Assembly: GCF_002211285.1 (NCBI RefSeq) | Contig: NZ_LOKX01000032.1 | Coordinates: 310,001-374,000 of the forward strand | DNA: 64,000 bases | Direction: 5' to 3' | From: Rhizobium sp. R635 | Lineage (GTDB): Bacteria > Pseudomonadota > Alphaproteobacteria > Rhizobiales > Rhizobiaceae | In this document: positions 8,435-16,768 of the stretch, piece after piece | How the letters are laid out: each line of letters starts with the position of its first letter | Position numbering within the stretch: the stretch's first letter is position 1 | The notes under the pieces: model-generated | Databases searched by the model: none | Told to the model about the DNA's origin: nothing | Seen by the model: the letters and a program-made list of their open reading frames with translations, nothing else | Program-made: the position numbers and the translations under genes

Positions 8435-9285
8435 CGCGGCGGCTCCACTGCAAAATCGTCAAGCCAGGCGGGATCGCGCTTCAGGATCGGCAACCGGGCT
8501 GGCGGATCTTCGATCTTCGGCAGGGAAGCCAGCAGCCCCTGCGTATAAGGGTGTTTCGCCCTGTCGAGATCGCGGGCCTCGAGCACTTCCACGACGCGGC
8601 CGGCATACATGATGAGGACGCGGTCGCAGAAATTGCGGATGAGGTTCAGATCGTGGCTGATGAAGATCAGGCCGAGATTGCGGCGCAGGACCAGTTCGTC
8701 GAGCAGGGCCAGGATTTCGAGCCTCACCGTTACGTCGAGCGCCGATGTCGGCTCGTCGGCGATCAGCACTTCGGGTTCGGCGATCAGCATCATGGCGATC
8801 ATCACGCGCTGGCCCATCCCGCCCGATATTTCATGCGGATAGAGACGGGCGACACGCTCGGGATCGCGGATCTTGACCGCCTCGAGCATTTCGAGCGCCT
8901 GGCCATGAGCCTTCCTCGCGCTCTCCCTGGGATGGTGGAGACTATAGGTTTCGGCGATCTGTTCGCCGATCCGCATCACCGGATTGAGCGAATATTTCGG
9001 ATCCTGCAGGATGAGCCCGATCCGCCGTCCCCGGACCGTCATCATCGTTCTCTCGTCCGCCTTGAGCAGGTCGAGGTCGCCAAAGCGCATCCGCTCGGCG
9101 CTGACATGCGCCGTCGGCGGCAGGAGCTTCATGATGGCGCGGCCGACGGTGGATTTGCCCGATCCGGATTCGCCGACGATCCCGAGTTTTTCCTGCCCGA
9201 GCGTAAAACTCACGCCGCGCACCGCGCGCATGTGGCCGCCGCCATAGGCGATTTCGAGGTTGCGGATATCGATCAGCCCGGTCAT
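8431..9285 (-). CDS. Peptide/opine-type ABC transporter ATP-binding protein (DppD-like)
   Basis: A 284-residue ATPase starting MTGLIDIRNLEIAYGGGH at ATG 9285. Walker A is GESGSGKST, the signature is ISGGMGQRV (Met-Gly instead of the common Gln-Arg-Gln), Walker B VLIADEPTSALD and switch His ISHDLNLI. The C-terminus HPYTQGLLASLP is the start of the oligopeptide-transporter C-terminal region. It overlaps the upstream permease and downstream ATPase genes by 4 bp each, indicating translational coupling. The frame stays open far upstream into the permease gene, which is not a real fusion. Confidence 0.93.
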   Translation of the reverse strand: MTGLIDIRNLEIAYGGGHMRAVRGVSFTLGQEKLGIVGESGSGKSTVGRAIMKLLPPTAHVSAERMRFGDLDLLKADERTMMTVRGRRIGLILQDPKYSLNPVMRIGEQIAETYSLHHPRESARKAHGQALEMLEAVKIRDPERVARLYPHEISGGMGQRVMIAMMLIAEPEVLIADEPTSALDVTVRLEILALLDELVLRRNLGLIFISHDLNLIRNFCDRVLIMYAGRVVEVLEARDLDRAKHPYTQGLLASLPKIEDPPARLPILKRDPAWLDDFAVEPPR

Positions 9286-10217
9286 TCCGCCCCCCTGGGA
9301 TCGAGGACATCGCGAAGCGCATCGCCGACGAGGTTGAAAGCGAGGCTGACCAGCGCGATGGCGATGCCGGGGGCGGCGATCACCCATGGGCTGTCGAGCA
9401 TGAATTCGCGCCCGCTGGCTGCCATCGATCCCCATTCCGGCCATGGCGGCTGCGCGCCGAGGCCGAGGAAGCCCAGACCGGCGGCGGTGATGATGATGCC
9501 GGCCATGTTGAGCGTGACGCGGACGATCACCGAAGGAATGCACATCGGCAGGATGTGACGGGTGATGATCGCGATCGAGGTCGCGCCCTGCAGGCGCACG
9601 GCGGCGATGTAATCCGCCTTGCGCAGGCTGAGCGTCTCGGCGCGCGCCAGCCGCGCGATCGGCGGCCAGGCCGTCAGCGAAATGGCGATGATCGCATTGG
9701 TGATGCCGGGGCCGAGGGCGGCGGCAAAACCAAGCGCCAGCACCAGCCCGGGGAAGGAGAGGAAGATATCGGTGATGCGCATCAGGATTTCGTCGACGAT
9801 GCCGCCGAAATAGCCGGAGAAGGTGCCGATCAGCAGGCCGAGCGGCGCGACGATGACCGTCACCAGCATGATGATGTAGAGCGTCGTTCGGGCGCCGTAG
9901 ATGACGCGGGAAAAGACGTCGCGGCCGAAATTGTCGGTGCCGAGCCAATGCTCTGCCGAAGGCGGCGCAAGCCGCCCGGCCATATCCTGGACGATCGGGT
10001 CGTAGCTCGTCAGCAAGGGGGCCGCGGTTGCTACCGCGATCAGCAGCACGATGATGACGAGACCGGCAAGGCCGAGCGGATGCAGGCTGAACTTCTGCCA
10101 GCCTTGATGGATCTGCTGCGCCGAGGATTGAAACCAGCCCTGAGGCTCCGGCGCCAGCAGCCATCCGCGAAAGCCGGCGGCATGGGTGCTGTCTGCGTCT
10201 TCGGTGGAGATCGTCAT
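9282..10217 (-). CDS. ABC transporter permease (DppC-like)
   Basis: A 311-residue inner-membrane permease. The N-terminal OppC-like leader precedes HPLGLAGLVIIVLLIAV, then GTDNFGRDVFSRVIYGART (the DppC hallmark), six predicted helices and an EAA-type loop RLQGATSIAIITRHILP. ATG 10217 lies 4 bp after the stop of the DppB-like gene; a TTG at 10241 would overlap it. It forms the translocation pore with the permease encoded just upstream. Confidence 0.92.
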   Translation of the reverse strand: MTISTEDADSTHAAGFRGWLLAPEPQGWFQSSAQQIHQGWQKFSLHPLGLAGLVIIVLLIAVATAAPLLTSYDPIVQDMAGRLAPPSAEHWLGTDNFGRDVFSRVIYGARTTLYIIMLVTVIVAPLGLLIGTFSGYFGGIVDEILMRITDIFLSFPGLVLALGFAAALGPGITNAIIAISLTAWPPIARLARAETLSLRKADYIAAVRLQGATSIAIITRHILPMCIPSVIVRVTLNMAGIIITAAGLGFLGLGAQPPWPEWGSMAASGREFMLDSPWVIAAPGIAIALVSLAFNLVGDALRDVLDPRGAE

Positions 10218-10221
10218 GGCG

Positions 10222-11319
10222 TCACCGTGTTCTCGGATCAAGGATGCGATAGAGGACGTCGGACAGGATGTTGATCGTCAGGAAGACGGCGCCGATCGTC
10301 AGCACCGAACCCATCACGACGTTCATGTCGTTCATCTGCAGCCCGCGGGTGAGGTATTGGCCGAGCCCCGGCCAGCCGAAAACCGTCTCGATCAGCACCG
10401 CGCCTTCGAGCAGGCCGCCGAAGGTCAGCGCCAGGATCGTCAGCAACTGCACGCGGATGTTCCTGAAGGCATGGCGCCAGACGACCTTGCGGGTGCCGAG
10501 GCCCTTTGCCCGCGCGGTGATGATGTATTCCTGGCTCAGCTGTTCCAGCATGAAGCTTCGCGACATGCGGCTGATATAAGCGACGGAGTAATAGCCGAGG
10601 ATCGCCGCCGGCAGGATGATGTGGCCGAGGGCGTTGTGGAACACCTCCCATTGACCCTGGATCGCCGCATCGATCAAGAGAAAGCCGGTCATCGGCGTGA
10701 CCAGGCCTTCGTAGAAGACGTCGACCCGGCCCGACGCGCCGACGAGCTTCAGCTTGGCGTAGAAGATGAAGAGCGCCATCAGGCCGGTCCAGAAGATCGG
10801 AATGGAATGGCCGGCAAGCGCGACGATGCGGGCGATGTGGTCGATGATCGTCCCGCGCTTGACCGCAGCGGTGATCCCCAGGGGGATGCCGACGATCGCC
10901 CCGATGATCATGGCGATGATGGCAAGCTCGATGGTCGCGGGAAAAATCGTCATCAGGTCGGTCAGGATCGGCTGGCCCGTCGTCGCCGACATGCCGAGGT
11001 CGCCCGTGGCGATCTTCCCGACATAGGAGAGGAACTGCATCCAGATCGGCTGCCCGAGCCCCAGCTCGTTATAGACGCGGTCGTAAACCTCCTTGCTGAC
11101 CTCCGCCCCGGTGATTGCGAGCACCGGGTCGGCAGGCAGCAGGCGGCCCATCGAAAAGGTCAGGAAGAGCAGGCCGAGCAGCGTGGTGACGACCGCCACC
11201 GCACGTCCCGCCAGCCGCCTGAGCAGGCTCAGCAGGGGGGGCGGGGCCGCCTCGGCGAACCCGCTTCCCGCCGGCTGGCGGCTTGCCTCCTGCTTCGATG
11301 TCAGATCGGCGCTCGCCAC
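10222..11319 (-). CDS. ABC transporter permease (DppB-like)
   Basis: A 365-residue inner-membrane permease, somewhat long for DppB because of a Pro/Ala-rich cytoplasmic N-terminus of about 35 residues. The helix LLGLLFLTFSMGRLLPADP and the coupling loop ITARAKGLGTRKVVWRHAFRN are typical. Start GTG 11319 with AAGGAG nine bases upstream, overlapping the end of the substrate-binding protein gene. It is the first permease in the SBP-B-C-D-F order usual for peptide/nickel/opine transporters. Confidence 0.92.
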   Translation of the reverse strand: MASADLTSKQEASRQPAGSGFAEAAPPPLLSLLRRLAGRAVAVVTTLLGLLFLTFSMGRLLPADPVLAITGAEVSKEVYDRVYNELGLGQPIWMQFLSYVGKIATGDLGMSATTGQPILTDLMTIFPATIELAIIAMIIGAIVGIPLGITAAVKRGTIIDHIARIVALAGHSIPIFWTGLMALFIFYAKLKLVGASGRVDVFYEGLVTPMTGFLLIDAAIQGQWEVFHNALGHIILPAAILGYYSVAYISRMSRSFMLEQLSQEYIITARAKGLGTRKVVWRHAFRNIRVQLLTILALTFGGLLEGAVLIETVFGWPGLGQYLTRGLQMNDMNVVMGSVLTIGAVFLTINILSDVLYRILDPRTR

Positions 11320-11324
11320 GCGCT

Positions 11325-12911
11325 CTACTCCTTGGTCACGTCATGCCAGCGTGTCGACCATGTCGTGTGGCCGTGATAATTCTTCACGTTGGCGCGCATG
11401 ACATAGGGGTCGGTTCGCTGGAAGAAGATGACGAGCGGCGAAGCCATGCCGGCATAGATGCCGTCCATCTTCTTGAAGATGTCGGTGCGCTTTTCCGTGT
11501 CGCGCTCCCGCATCGACTGGTCGATGAGCGTGTTGAGCTCGTCCACCTTCATGCCGGTGCGCCAGAGATAATAGCTGCCGAGGCGTGCCTCGTCGCTATT
11601 GTCGGGGTTGAAGGCATATTGCGTGGCGACGGCGAAGGGGTCCGGCAGGCGGGCGCCGGAATTGCCGAGCAGCACTTCGAACTTGCGTTCGCGGAAGGCG
11701 GGCGTGAATTCGCCGGGCACGAGGTCAAGATCGAAACCGGCGGCGCGTGCACTCGCCTGCAACGCTTCCGCAAAGGGCAGGGTTGGGGCTCCCGAGGGGT
11801 TGAGCACCTTCTTCAGGCCGTTCGGATATCCGGCCTCCGCCAGCAACTGCTTGGCCTTGGCGGGATCGTAATCGTAGCGGACGGCGGTTTCGCCGGGCGC
11901 GCCGATCATGCCGCGCGGGATCATCGACTGCCAGGGGAAACCGGTATAGCGCATGATGTTGCCGGAGATCGCCTTCCAGTCGAAGGCGTGCTGGAAGGCC
12001 TCGCGGACCTTCGGCTTCTGCAGGTCCGGATCTTTCTGGTTGAGGGCGATATAGTAGAAGCCGAGACCCGGCACGTTCTCGATCACCATATCCTTGTTGC
12101 CGGAGAGCGCATCGAGATCGCCGCTTGCGACATACTGGCCGACATCGACGTCACCGGCTTCGAGCTGGAGCCTGAGATTGCCGGATTCCGGGATATGGCG
12201 GGCGACGACGCGGGCCATGGCGGGCTTGCCGCCCCAGTATTTCGGCTGCGCATTGAAGATCGCCACATCGTTCGGCCGCCATTGCGCCAGGCTGAAGGGG
12301 CCGCTGCCGGCGGAATTGGCCGAGAGCCAGGCGCCGCCGAAATCGCCGTTCGCCTCATGCGACAGCACCGTCTTCTTGTCGACGATGCCGATCGAGGAGC
12401 CGGCCAGCGAATAGAGCACCAGGTCGGTATTGACCGCCTGCGGCAGCTCGATCTCCAGCGTGTGTTCGTCCTTGGCGCGGACGAGCTTTTCGACGTTATC
12501 GGCCGTGAAGCCCCAGAGCGCGACGTCGGTGGAGCCGACCTGGCCCATCTTGATGACGCGCTGGATCGACCAGGCCGCATCCTCGGCGGTCACCTTGTTG
12601 CCGCTCTGGAAGACCGCGTCGTCGCGCAGGGTCAGCGTGATGACCTTGCCATCGGGCGAGACCTCCCATTTCGTCGCAAGCATCGGTTTCAGCGTCTTGA
12701 GATCGTCCGGCGACAGCTGCACGAGGTTGTCGTAGATGTTGGAGATCAGCTCGGAGACCGTGCGGGCATTGTTCTGGGCCGGATCGAGCGTCCGTATACC
12801 GGTCAGATTCGTCCCGATGACAAGCATGTTGGGCGGCGAGGCCGCCAGGCTCGGCTGCGCCGCCATCAGCGCGCCTGTCATTGCGATCGTCGTCAGTAGC
12901 TGTTTCAGCAT
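11325..12911 (-). CDS. ABC transporter substrate-binding protein, SBP family 5
   Basis: A 528-residue periplasmic protein with a Sec signal (MLKQLLTTIAMTGALMAAQPSLA). The text LTLRDDAVFQSGNKVTAEDAAWSIQRV and VREAFQHAFDWKAI are family 5 (oligopeptide/nickel/opine type) signatures. ATG 12911 follows GGGAGGTCTTGAG; upstream in-frame codons are unlike a leader. Some family 5 proteins in plant-associated bacteria bind opines or oligosaccharides rather than peptides. The adjoining uronate enzymes make a sugar-acid oligomer or conjugate the better guess here. Confidence 0.92.
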   Translation of the reverse strand: MLKQLLTTIAMTGALMAAQPSLAASPPNMLVIGTNLTGIRTLDPAQNNARTVSELISNIYDNLVQLSPDDLKTLKPMLATKWEVSPDGKVITLTLRDDAVFQSGNKVTAEDAAWSIQRVIKMGQVGSTDVALWGFTADNVEKLVRAKDEHTLEIELPQAVNTDLVLYSLAGSSIGIVDKKTVLSHEANGDFGGAWLSANSAGSGPFSLAQWRPNDVAIFNAQPKYWGGKPAMARVVARHIPESGNLRLQLEAGDVDVGQYVASGDLDALSGNKDMVIENVPGLGFYYIALNQKDPDLQKPKVREAFQHAFDWKAISGNIMRYTGFPWQSMIPRGMIGAPGETAVRYDYDPAKAKQLLAEAGYPNGLKKVLNPSGAPTLPFAEALQASARAAGFDLDLVPGEFTPAFRERKFEVLLGNSGARLPDPFAVATQYAFNPDNSDEARLGSYYLWRTGMKVDELNTLIDQSMRERDTEKRTDIFKKMDGIYAGMASPLVIFFQRTDPYVMRANVKNYHGHTTWSTRWHDVTKE

Positions 12912-12981
12912 CTCAAGACCTCCCAATCCTGTGGCACGGCCATCCCCGCGCCTGTTCGTTGCCTGTGGAAATGAATGCGGC

Positions 12982-13935
12982 TCAGCTGGCCGCCTTGACG
13001 GACTCCTCCCGGCCGGCATCGACCTGGGTATTGCCTTCGGCATTCCAGCCGCGAAGCAGACCATGCAGCTCCTCGCGATCCTGCTGATCGAGCCGCGGCA
13101 ATCCCGGCACGCGCACCGGGCCCACATCGAGGCCGGAATAGGTGACGGCCTCTTTGACGACGGTCACGTTCGCGCCGTTGCGGAATTTGGTGCGCATCCG
13201 CTCGAAGGGTTCGAGCTTGTCGACGATGGCTCTCGCCGCAGCGAAATCGCCTTTTTCAAGCGCTGCGTGGACGGCAAGCGAAAGCTTCGGCGCGACGTTG
13301 ACGAGGCCCGAGGTGAAGCCGCGCGCGCCGGCCGCGGTGAATGTCGGTGCCCAGCTCTCCGCCAGGCCGCAGACGAAGAGCGCGCCATTGGGATCGGCGG
13401 CCGGGATCGCCTTCGACAGCAGCATCAGGTCCGTTGTGGCGAACTTGATGCCGGCTATATTGCCATGGTTGGCGAGGCGGACGATCTCGGCGACGGCAAA
13501 ACCCTCGGCCCTGACATAGGCGACGAGCGGCAGGGTGGATGCATCGGCGAGATTGCAGAAATAATCGATCTGGGCCGAAGGTGCCGCGAAAGGATCGACG
13601 GGCTGATGCGACATGACGGCCGATGCGCCGATCGCGGCCGCATCTTTGGCCATGCCGATCGCCTCGCGCAGCGACCGGCCGATCGCCGCCGTCACCGGCG
13701 CCCGGCCATCCACACCCGATACCGCCGCCTCGTGGACGATCCGGATCTCCTGCGGCGTCAGGGCATAGAATTCCCCGGTATTGCCGGCCGCGACGATGTT
13801 GTGAATGCCGGCCGCGGCCACTCGTTCATAAACCCTGGCGGTAATCCGGGGCTCGACTTCGCCCCCGGCATCATAGGCCGTGACGGGAACGCCCGACACG
13901 CCGGTGAGCGCCTTGCGCATGATCGCGATGCTCAT
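12982..13935 (-). CDS. Dihydrodipicolinate synthase family enzyme (KdgD-like keto-deoxy sugar acid dehydratase/aldolase)
   Basis: A 317-residue class I aldolase-fold enzyme starting MSIAIMRKALTGVSG at ATG 13935 after GGGGGAG. GNTGEFYALTPQE is the substrate carboxylate loop and IAGIKFATTD carries the Schiff-base Lys. In this fold, enzymes such as KdgD (5-keto-4-deoxyglucarate dehydratase) or 2-keto-3-deoxy-aldonate aldolases act after sugar-acid dehydratases. Two acid-sugar dehydratases lie in the divergent arm, so this enzyme probably takes their product. Whether it dehydrates and decarboxylates or cleaves the substrate cannot be told. It is between the lactonase and transporter genes of one operon. 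Confidence 0.85.
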   Translation of the reverse strand: MSIAIMRKALTGVSGVPVTAYDAGGEVEPRITARVYERVAAAGIHNIVAAGNTGEFYALTPQEIRIVHEAAVSGVDGRAPVTAAIGRSLREAIGMAKDAAAIGASAVMSHQPVDPFAAPSAQIDYFCNLADASTLPLVAYVRAEGFAVAEIVRLANHGNIAGIKFATTDLMLLSKAIPAADPNGALFVCGLAESWAPTFTAAGARGFTSGLVNVAPKLSLAVHAALEKGDFAAARAIVDKLEPFERMRTKFRNGANVTVVKEAVTYSGLDVGPVRVPGLPRLDQQDREELHGLLRGWNAEGNTQVDAGREESVKAAS

Positions 13936-13970
13936 TTTTCTCCCCCGTTCGCTTTTCTTCCAGTTGATCG

Positions 13971-14846
13971 TCAGCCGAAACGGAAGGGCGGCAGCCCCTC
14001 CGCATCGACATCGAAGGCGATGACCGTGCCCGCCTCGAAACGTCCGGTGCGGTCGCTCGACAGGCTCGTGACGTAGAGGGTGCTGAAATCCGGCCCTCCG
14101 AAACACGGCATCGTCGGTGCTGCGACCGGCAGAATGTAGATTTCGATGATTTCGCCTTCGGGCGATATCCGATTGAGGCGGCCTGCGGAGACGCCGGCGC
14201 TCCAGTAGAATCCGTCGCGATCGGTGGCCGCTCCGTCCGGGCGCCCTTGTTCCTCGGTGAAGCTGCGCAGGCGGTGTCGCTGGCCGAGCTCGCCTGTCTC
14301 CGGATCGAAATCGAAGGCCTGCAGAAAGCATTGCCGGCTGTCGGAGTGATACATCCGCCGGCCGTCCGGCGACCAGGCAAGGCCGTTGGAACTCGTCAGT
14401 CCAGTCGCGACCGTGCGCGTGCTGCCATCGGCGCCGATGCGGTAGAGCGCCGCATCGTTCAGCTGCGGCTTGGCCTCGCTGATCGATCCGACCCAGAAGT
14501 GGCCGTCCGGCCCGACCTTGCCGTCGTTGAGACGGCCGATCATCTCGCGTCCCACAGGATCGCACAAAAACTCGAGATGGCGGGAGACGGGATCGAAGAG
14601 ATGGACGCCCGTCTGGAGGGCCACCACGATCCGGCCGTCGCGGCAAAGCCCGGCGCTGCCGATGGCCGAAGGCATGTCGAAGCGCTCGATCCTGCCGTCG
14701 GCCGAGAGCCGCACGAGCGCCGGCGCCAGGATGTCGACGAGCCAGAGCGCGCCGGTCGTCTCGTCCCATATCGGCGATTCACCGACCGTCAGCGGTTGCT
14801 GCAGGACCGACCGGATCTTCGGTTCGATGATGCGGGGTGCCGTCAC
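13971..14846 (-). CDS. SMP-30/gluconolactonase family sugar lactonase
   Basis: A 291-residue six-bladed beta-propeller. Metal ligands are visible in GESPIWDE (Glu), GRLNDGKVGPDGHFWVG (Asn), SSNGLAWSPDG (Asn) and RRMYHSDS (Asp). The family hydrolyses aldono- or aldarolactones with a divalent metal. Its ATG overlaps the stop of the uronate dehydrogenase gene by 4 bp, which fits opening of the aldarolactone made by that enzyme. No signal peptide, so cytoplasmic. Confidence 0.88.
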   Translation of the reverse strand: MTAPRIIEPKIRSVLQQPLTVGESPIWDETTGALWLVDILAPALVRLSADGRIERFDMPSAIGSAGLCRDGRIVVALQTGVHLFDPVSRHLEFLCDPVGREMIGRLNDGKVGPDGHFWVGSISEAKPQLNDAALYRIGADGSTRTVATGLTSSNGLAWSPDGRRMYHSDSRQCFLQAFDFDPETGELGQRHRLRSFTEEQGRPDGAATDRDGFYWSAGVSAGRLNRISPEGEIIEIYILPVAAPTMPCFGGPDFSTLYVTSLSSDRTGRFEAGTVIAFDVDAEGLPPFRFG

Positions 14847-15676
14847 GAGACTGTCTCCGGATCTTTGACGAGGCCCTCGGCATCGCGCATGCGGATGCTG
14901 CCGTCGTGGTTGAATTCGCAGAAGCCGCCGCCCTGGAATGCAAGGGCGACCCGCCCTTCCGCGCCGTTCTCGATGCGGGCGTGATCACGCGGTCGGTCCT
15001 GCGGCTGGTAGCCGAGCCGCGTCGCCAGATCGTTGTCCCACCATTTCGTGTCGGTATCGGAAACGCCGTAAACGACGGTTGCGGCGATCTGCGGGTGGGT
15101 GAGGCCGATCCGCACCAGTTGCGCCAGATCCCGGGCGCTGATCCAGATGGCAATCGAGCGCTCGCTGTTGGGATAGGTGCCGGCATTGCCGATGCGGATG
15201 GAAAGGGAGCGGATGCCCGACGTGTCGTAATAAAGTCCCGCCACCAGCTCGCCCCAGCATTTGGAAAGTCCGTACGGGCTGTCCGGCCGCATGGGATCGA
15301 GCGGCGATATGACCTTGCCACGCGGGTAAAAACCCGTCGCATGGTTGCTGGAGGCGTAGACCATCCTCTCCACCCTGTTGATCCGGGCGGCCTCGTAGAG
15401 ATTGTAGGTCCCGAGGATATTGGCCTGCAAAATGGCATTCATGTCGACGCCGCTGGCGATGCCGGCGAGATGAACGACACCGTCGACACCACGCAAAGCG
15501 GCCGTTGCCTCGTCGAGCTTCGAGAGATCGGCGTGGACGAAGCTTTCGTTTTCGGCCAGTTCCGCAGGTTCATGAATGTCGATGAGGCTGAGATGCTCGA
15601 AATGCTGGCGAAGAAGCGGGCGCAGCAGCGTCCCGACACGTCCGGCAGCACCCGTCACGGCAACTCGTCTCATCAT
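14843..15676 (-). CDS. NAD-dependent uronate dehydrogenase-like short-chain epimerase/dehydratase
   Basis: About 277 residues. The Rossmann loop VTGAAGRVG, the Ser-containing ASSNHATGFYP and the catalytic SPYGLSKCWGE (YxxxK) follow the pattern of Agrobacterium uronate dehydrogenase (Udh), which oxidises galacturonate/glucuronate to the aldarolactone with NAD+. The C-terminal region (WWDND, LAFQGGGF) also resembles Udh. Start: two tandem ATGs at 15676 and 15673 follow CGGAGGAAAG. Overlap with the lactonase gene supports the pathway uronate to lactone to aldarate. A related sugar dehydrogenase specificity is possible. Confidence 0.82.
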   Translation of the reverse strand: MMRRVAVTGAAGRVGTLLRPLLRQHFEHLSLIDIHEPAELAENESFVHADLSKLDEATAALRGVDGVVHLAGIASGVDMNAILQANILGTYNLYEAARINRVERMVYASSNHATGFYPRGKVISPLDPMRPDSPYGLSKCWGELVAGLYYDTSGIRSLSIRIGNAGTYPNSERSIAIWISARDLAQLVRIGLTHPQIAATVVYGVSDTDTKWWDNDLATRLGYQPQDRPRDHARIENGAEGRVALAFQGGGFCEFNHDGSIRMRDAEGLVKDPETVS

Positions 15677-15694
15677 CTTTCCTCCGGTCATCGC

Positions 15695-16408
15695 TCAAAC
15701 ACCCTGGAACATGCGGGCGCGCGCATTCAGTATGTGTCTCTTCATCGCATCGTGCGCTTCGGTTTCCCGCCGTGCGAAGATCGCTTCCACGATCACCGCA
15801 TGCTCGTCCTGGACGCTGCGGATCTGCTCCGGCGTGCGCTTCAGGCTCAGGCTTCGCGTCACCGAATGGCCGATGGCGAAATGCGGCCGGAACCACTCGC
15901 GCACGGTGATGTGAAACTGATTGCCCGTCGCCATCGCAATCGCGTCGTGCAGCACCTGGTCTTCCTCGGCGCCGAGTTCGCCGTCACGCAGACATTGCTC
16001 GATCGCAAGAAGTGCGGCCTCGATCCGCTCCTTGTCGGCCGGCTGCCAGTTTCGCGCGGCAAGCTCCGCAGCTTCGGCTTCGAGACCGGCGCGGAATTCG
16101 AAGAACCGCTGGACATCGGCGAGCGAGCCGACCGGCACCATTTTCAGCATAGACGAATCCGGCTGCTGCCGGACATAAGAGCCCGACCCCTTGCGCGAGA
16201 CGATGAGCCCGTCGGTTCTGAGCCGCTCCAGCGCCTCGCGGACCACGGGCCTCGATGCGCCGAAATCGGTGGCGAGCTTCGTTTCCGATGGCAGTCGCTC
16301 GTTCACGGGAAACTTGCCGTCGGCGATCATCCCTACGATCTTCTCGTAGATGATATCGCTGAAGCGCGTTGCGCCCCGGTTCGAAACGGCATCGACTGCA
16401 AACGTCAT
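15695..16408 (-). CDS. GntR/FadR (FCD) family transcriptional regulator
   Basis: A 237-residue regulator: GntR winged helix (IIYEKIVGMIADGKFPVNERLPSE-type text, about residues 14-75, ending GLIVSRKGSGSYV) and an FCD effector domain with metal-type residues (EDQVLHDAIAMATGN). ATG 16408 follows AAAGGG. It is first in the minus operon and divergent from the second transporter operon, so it probably controls both arms and senses a sugar acid. A 10-bp palindrome, CTGTATACAG, at 16528-16537 is a candidate operator. Confidence 0.9.
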   Translation of the reverse strand: MTFAVDAVSNRGATRFSDIIYEKIVGMIADGKFPVNERLPSETKLATDFGASRPVVREALERLRTDGLIVSRKGSGSYVRQQPDSSMLKMVPVGSLADVQRFFEFRAGLEAEAAELAARNWQPADKERIEAALLAIEQCLRDGELGAEEDQVLHDAIAMATGNQFHITVREWFRPHFAIGHSVTRSLSLKRTPEQIRSVQDEHAVIVEAIFARRETEAHDAMKRHILNARARMFQGV

Positions 16409-16527
16409 TATCGCCCTTTTCTCCGCCGCCACGTGGCAAATTCACCCCATCGGCTCTTCGCCCGGCGAGCGGAAGCCGGATATGCCTTCGCGACCGTGCG
16501 CCGAGCCGTCACCAGCCGCGATGCGGC

Positions 16528-16537
16528 CTGTATACAG
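16528..16537. promoter_or_regulatory. Candidate FadR/GntR-type operator palindrome
   Basis: CTGTATACAG is a perfect 10-bp palindrome in the divergent region, 120 bp upstream of the regulator start. GntR/FCD regulators often bind short palindromes with a central GTATAC or similar. The assignment is inferred from position and symmetry only. Confidence 0.35.
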
Positions 16538-16728
16538 CTTCTGACAGATTGGTCTTCATTCTCTATCCAAGGCAGGCTTGCCAATGGCTTGGCGCCCTGT
16601 CCGATGATGCATGGCTATCGAATCTGTAATTATCTGTCAACTCTTGTAATCATTTGAGAACGTGTCTATGGTTTCGTCCAGCGCCGAGGAGGGCGCGAAA
16701 ACGGCAGGTCGGGAAGCCCGCCGTACCA

Positions 16729-16750
16729 GCCGGGACAAGCCTGTCCCGGC
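16729..16750 (+). other. Leader stem-loop before the SBP Shine-Dalgarno
   Basis: Perfect 9-bp arms GCCGGGACA and TGTCCCGGC flank an AGCC loop. The hairpin ends just before AGGGGAGGAATCG, the ribosome-binding site of the gene at 16769. Such a 5' hairpin could protect the mRNA or modulate initiation. There is no T-run, so a terminator is unlikely. Confidence 0.55.
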
Positions 16751-16768
16751 ATAAAAGGGGAGGAATCG

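Larger units (their letters stand above)
16409..16768. promoter_or_regulatory. Divergent control region of the uronate/sugar-acid block
   Basis: A 360-bp gene-free stretch between the FadR-type regulator and the plus-strand substrate-binding protein gene. It must hold the promoters of both arms. Visible elements are a 10-bp palindrome CTGTATACAG (16528-16537), similar in form to GntR-family sites with a GTATAC core, an AT-rich stretch about 16615-16660, and a perfect hairpin just before the plus-strand Shine-Dalgarno (separate entry). Exact promoters were not assigned. Confidence 0.5.

Noticed and set aside
8431..10164. Apparent 577-residue permease-ATPase fusion
   Set aside because: The upstream part is an Arg/His-rich shadow of the permease gene in another frame; the true ATPase starts at 9285 with overlapping stop/start codons.
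12982..14769. Apparent 595-residue fusion ahead of the DHDPS-family enzyme
   Set aside because: The first half is a low-complexity shadow of the SMP-30 gene; MSIAIMRK at 13935 has its own strong ribosome-binding site.
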